Assembly (NCBI GenBank): GCA_943846665.1
Contig: OX044358.1
Coordinates: 186,001 to 250,000, forward strand
Length of the DNA stretch: 64,000 bases
DNA from: Arcticimaribacter sp002477625
Lineage (GTDB): Bacteria > Bacteroidota > Bacteroidia > Flavobacteriales > Flavobacteriaceae
Reading direction: 5' to 3'
Position 1 is the first letter of the stretch. Every line of letters begins with the position of its first letter. Positions 63,942 through 64,000 of the stretch are shown here, in pieces. The notes below the pieces were generated by a model. It was given only the letters and a program-made list of their open reading frames with translations, was not told the DNA's origin and ran no database searches. The translations under genes were made by a program, and so were the position numbers.

Positions 63942-64000
63942 TATGAACAAAACTGCGAAAATAATCGATTATGGAATTTTAGGTTTTTTCATCCTAATAA
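63942..64000 (+). CDS. Start of a membrane-protein gene, cut by window edge
   Basis: A frame opens with ATG at 63942 and runs to the edge: MNKTAKIIDYGILGFFILI, a short basic start then a hydrophobic helix. It follows a structured leader. Only about 19 residues are visible, so no function can be given; a polytopic membrane protein is likely. Confidence 0.45.

Noticed and set aside
1..64000. tRNA, rRNA, CRISPR array, insertion sequence, prophage, restriction or toxin-antitoxin system
   Set aside because: Looked for by repeats, cloverleaf-like text and protein motifs; none found. No undescribed defence system is supported.

Overview
The window reads as chromosomal DNA of a marine-type member of Bacteroidota, most likely Flavobacteriaceae. 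It is AT-rich and gene-dense. Genes begin without strong Shine-Dalgarno sites, and several are preceded by the Bacteroidota promoter pattern TTTG-N17..20-TAnnTTTG. The family signatures agree: an N-acyl-ornithine carbamoyltransferase arginine pathway, a GNAT-argG-argC-proC-argD operon order, lipoprotein signal peptides, and an Omp85-type barrel ending in Phe. I see no tRNA, rRNA, CRISPR array, insertion sequence, prophage or defence island. This is core metabolism with a patch of decaying accessory genes.

Layout. 1-2711 (minus): menaquinone genes, a hotdog thioesterase, menF and a menD cut by the window edge. 2.8-7.5 kb (plus): a tiny membrane protein, a TlpA-like thioredoxin, a retropepsin remnant, an M1 aminopeptidase lipoprotein and rlmF. 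7.6-9.5 kb (minus): dnaK, with a strong palindrome upstream. 9.7-11.2 kb: panB and an RluA-type pseudouridine synthase, then a convergent helical-repeat protein of unknown function. 12.9-18.7 kb (plus): a complete leucine operon, leuA-leuC-leuD-leuA2(cimA-like)-leuB, closed by a terminator. 18.8-20.2 kb: a GH144/glucoamylase-like lipoprotein gene broken by one TGA. 20.2-21.9 kb: a GNAT and a DUF2855 protein. 21.9-28.2 kb (minus): a beta-oxidation operon with a divergent TetR gene. 29.0-30.5 kb: serine dehydratase. 30.5-33.8 kb: four damaged genes beside an intact alpha/beta hydrolase. 33.8-38.3 kb: an Omp85-like protein, GapN and a DASS transporter. 38.3-44.9 kb (minus): ilvD-ilvB-ilvN-ilvC-ilvA. 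45.3-49.5 kb: a nitroreductase, and 5-oxoprolinase genes pxpA-pxpB-pxpC with an NRAMP-like transporter. 49.6-54.6 kb (minus): comM, a DsbD-type protein and tilS. 54.65-63.6 kb (plus): an arginine operon with a candidate attenuation leader.

How the genes work together. Leucine, isoleucine/valine and arginine synthesis are each complete or nearly complete in one operon. The arginine operon starts with a 27-codon leader frame holding five arginine codons, overlapping a GC-rich hairpin followed by a T-run. The ilv operon has a long leader with a 7-residue frame, MLNIVCL. A TTTCGTAATA element occurs upstream of both leuA and ilvD. The arginine route runs on N-acylated intermediates: the GNAT is the likely first enzyme, and the carbamoyltransferase has Ser at the position that sets acetyl versus succinyl specificity in studied relatives.

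The observations I rate highest are the arginine leader, the NRAMP homologue that has lost its metal-binding motifs while sitting in a pxp operon, the cluster of one- or two-lesion genes at 30.5-33.8 kb (with two TGA codons at conserved Trp positions counting 18.95 kb), and the substituted specificity residue in ArgF'. All calls come from reading the sequence; no searches were run.
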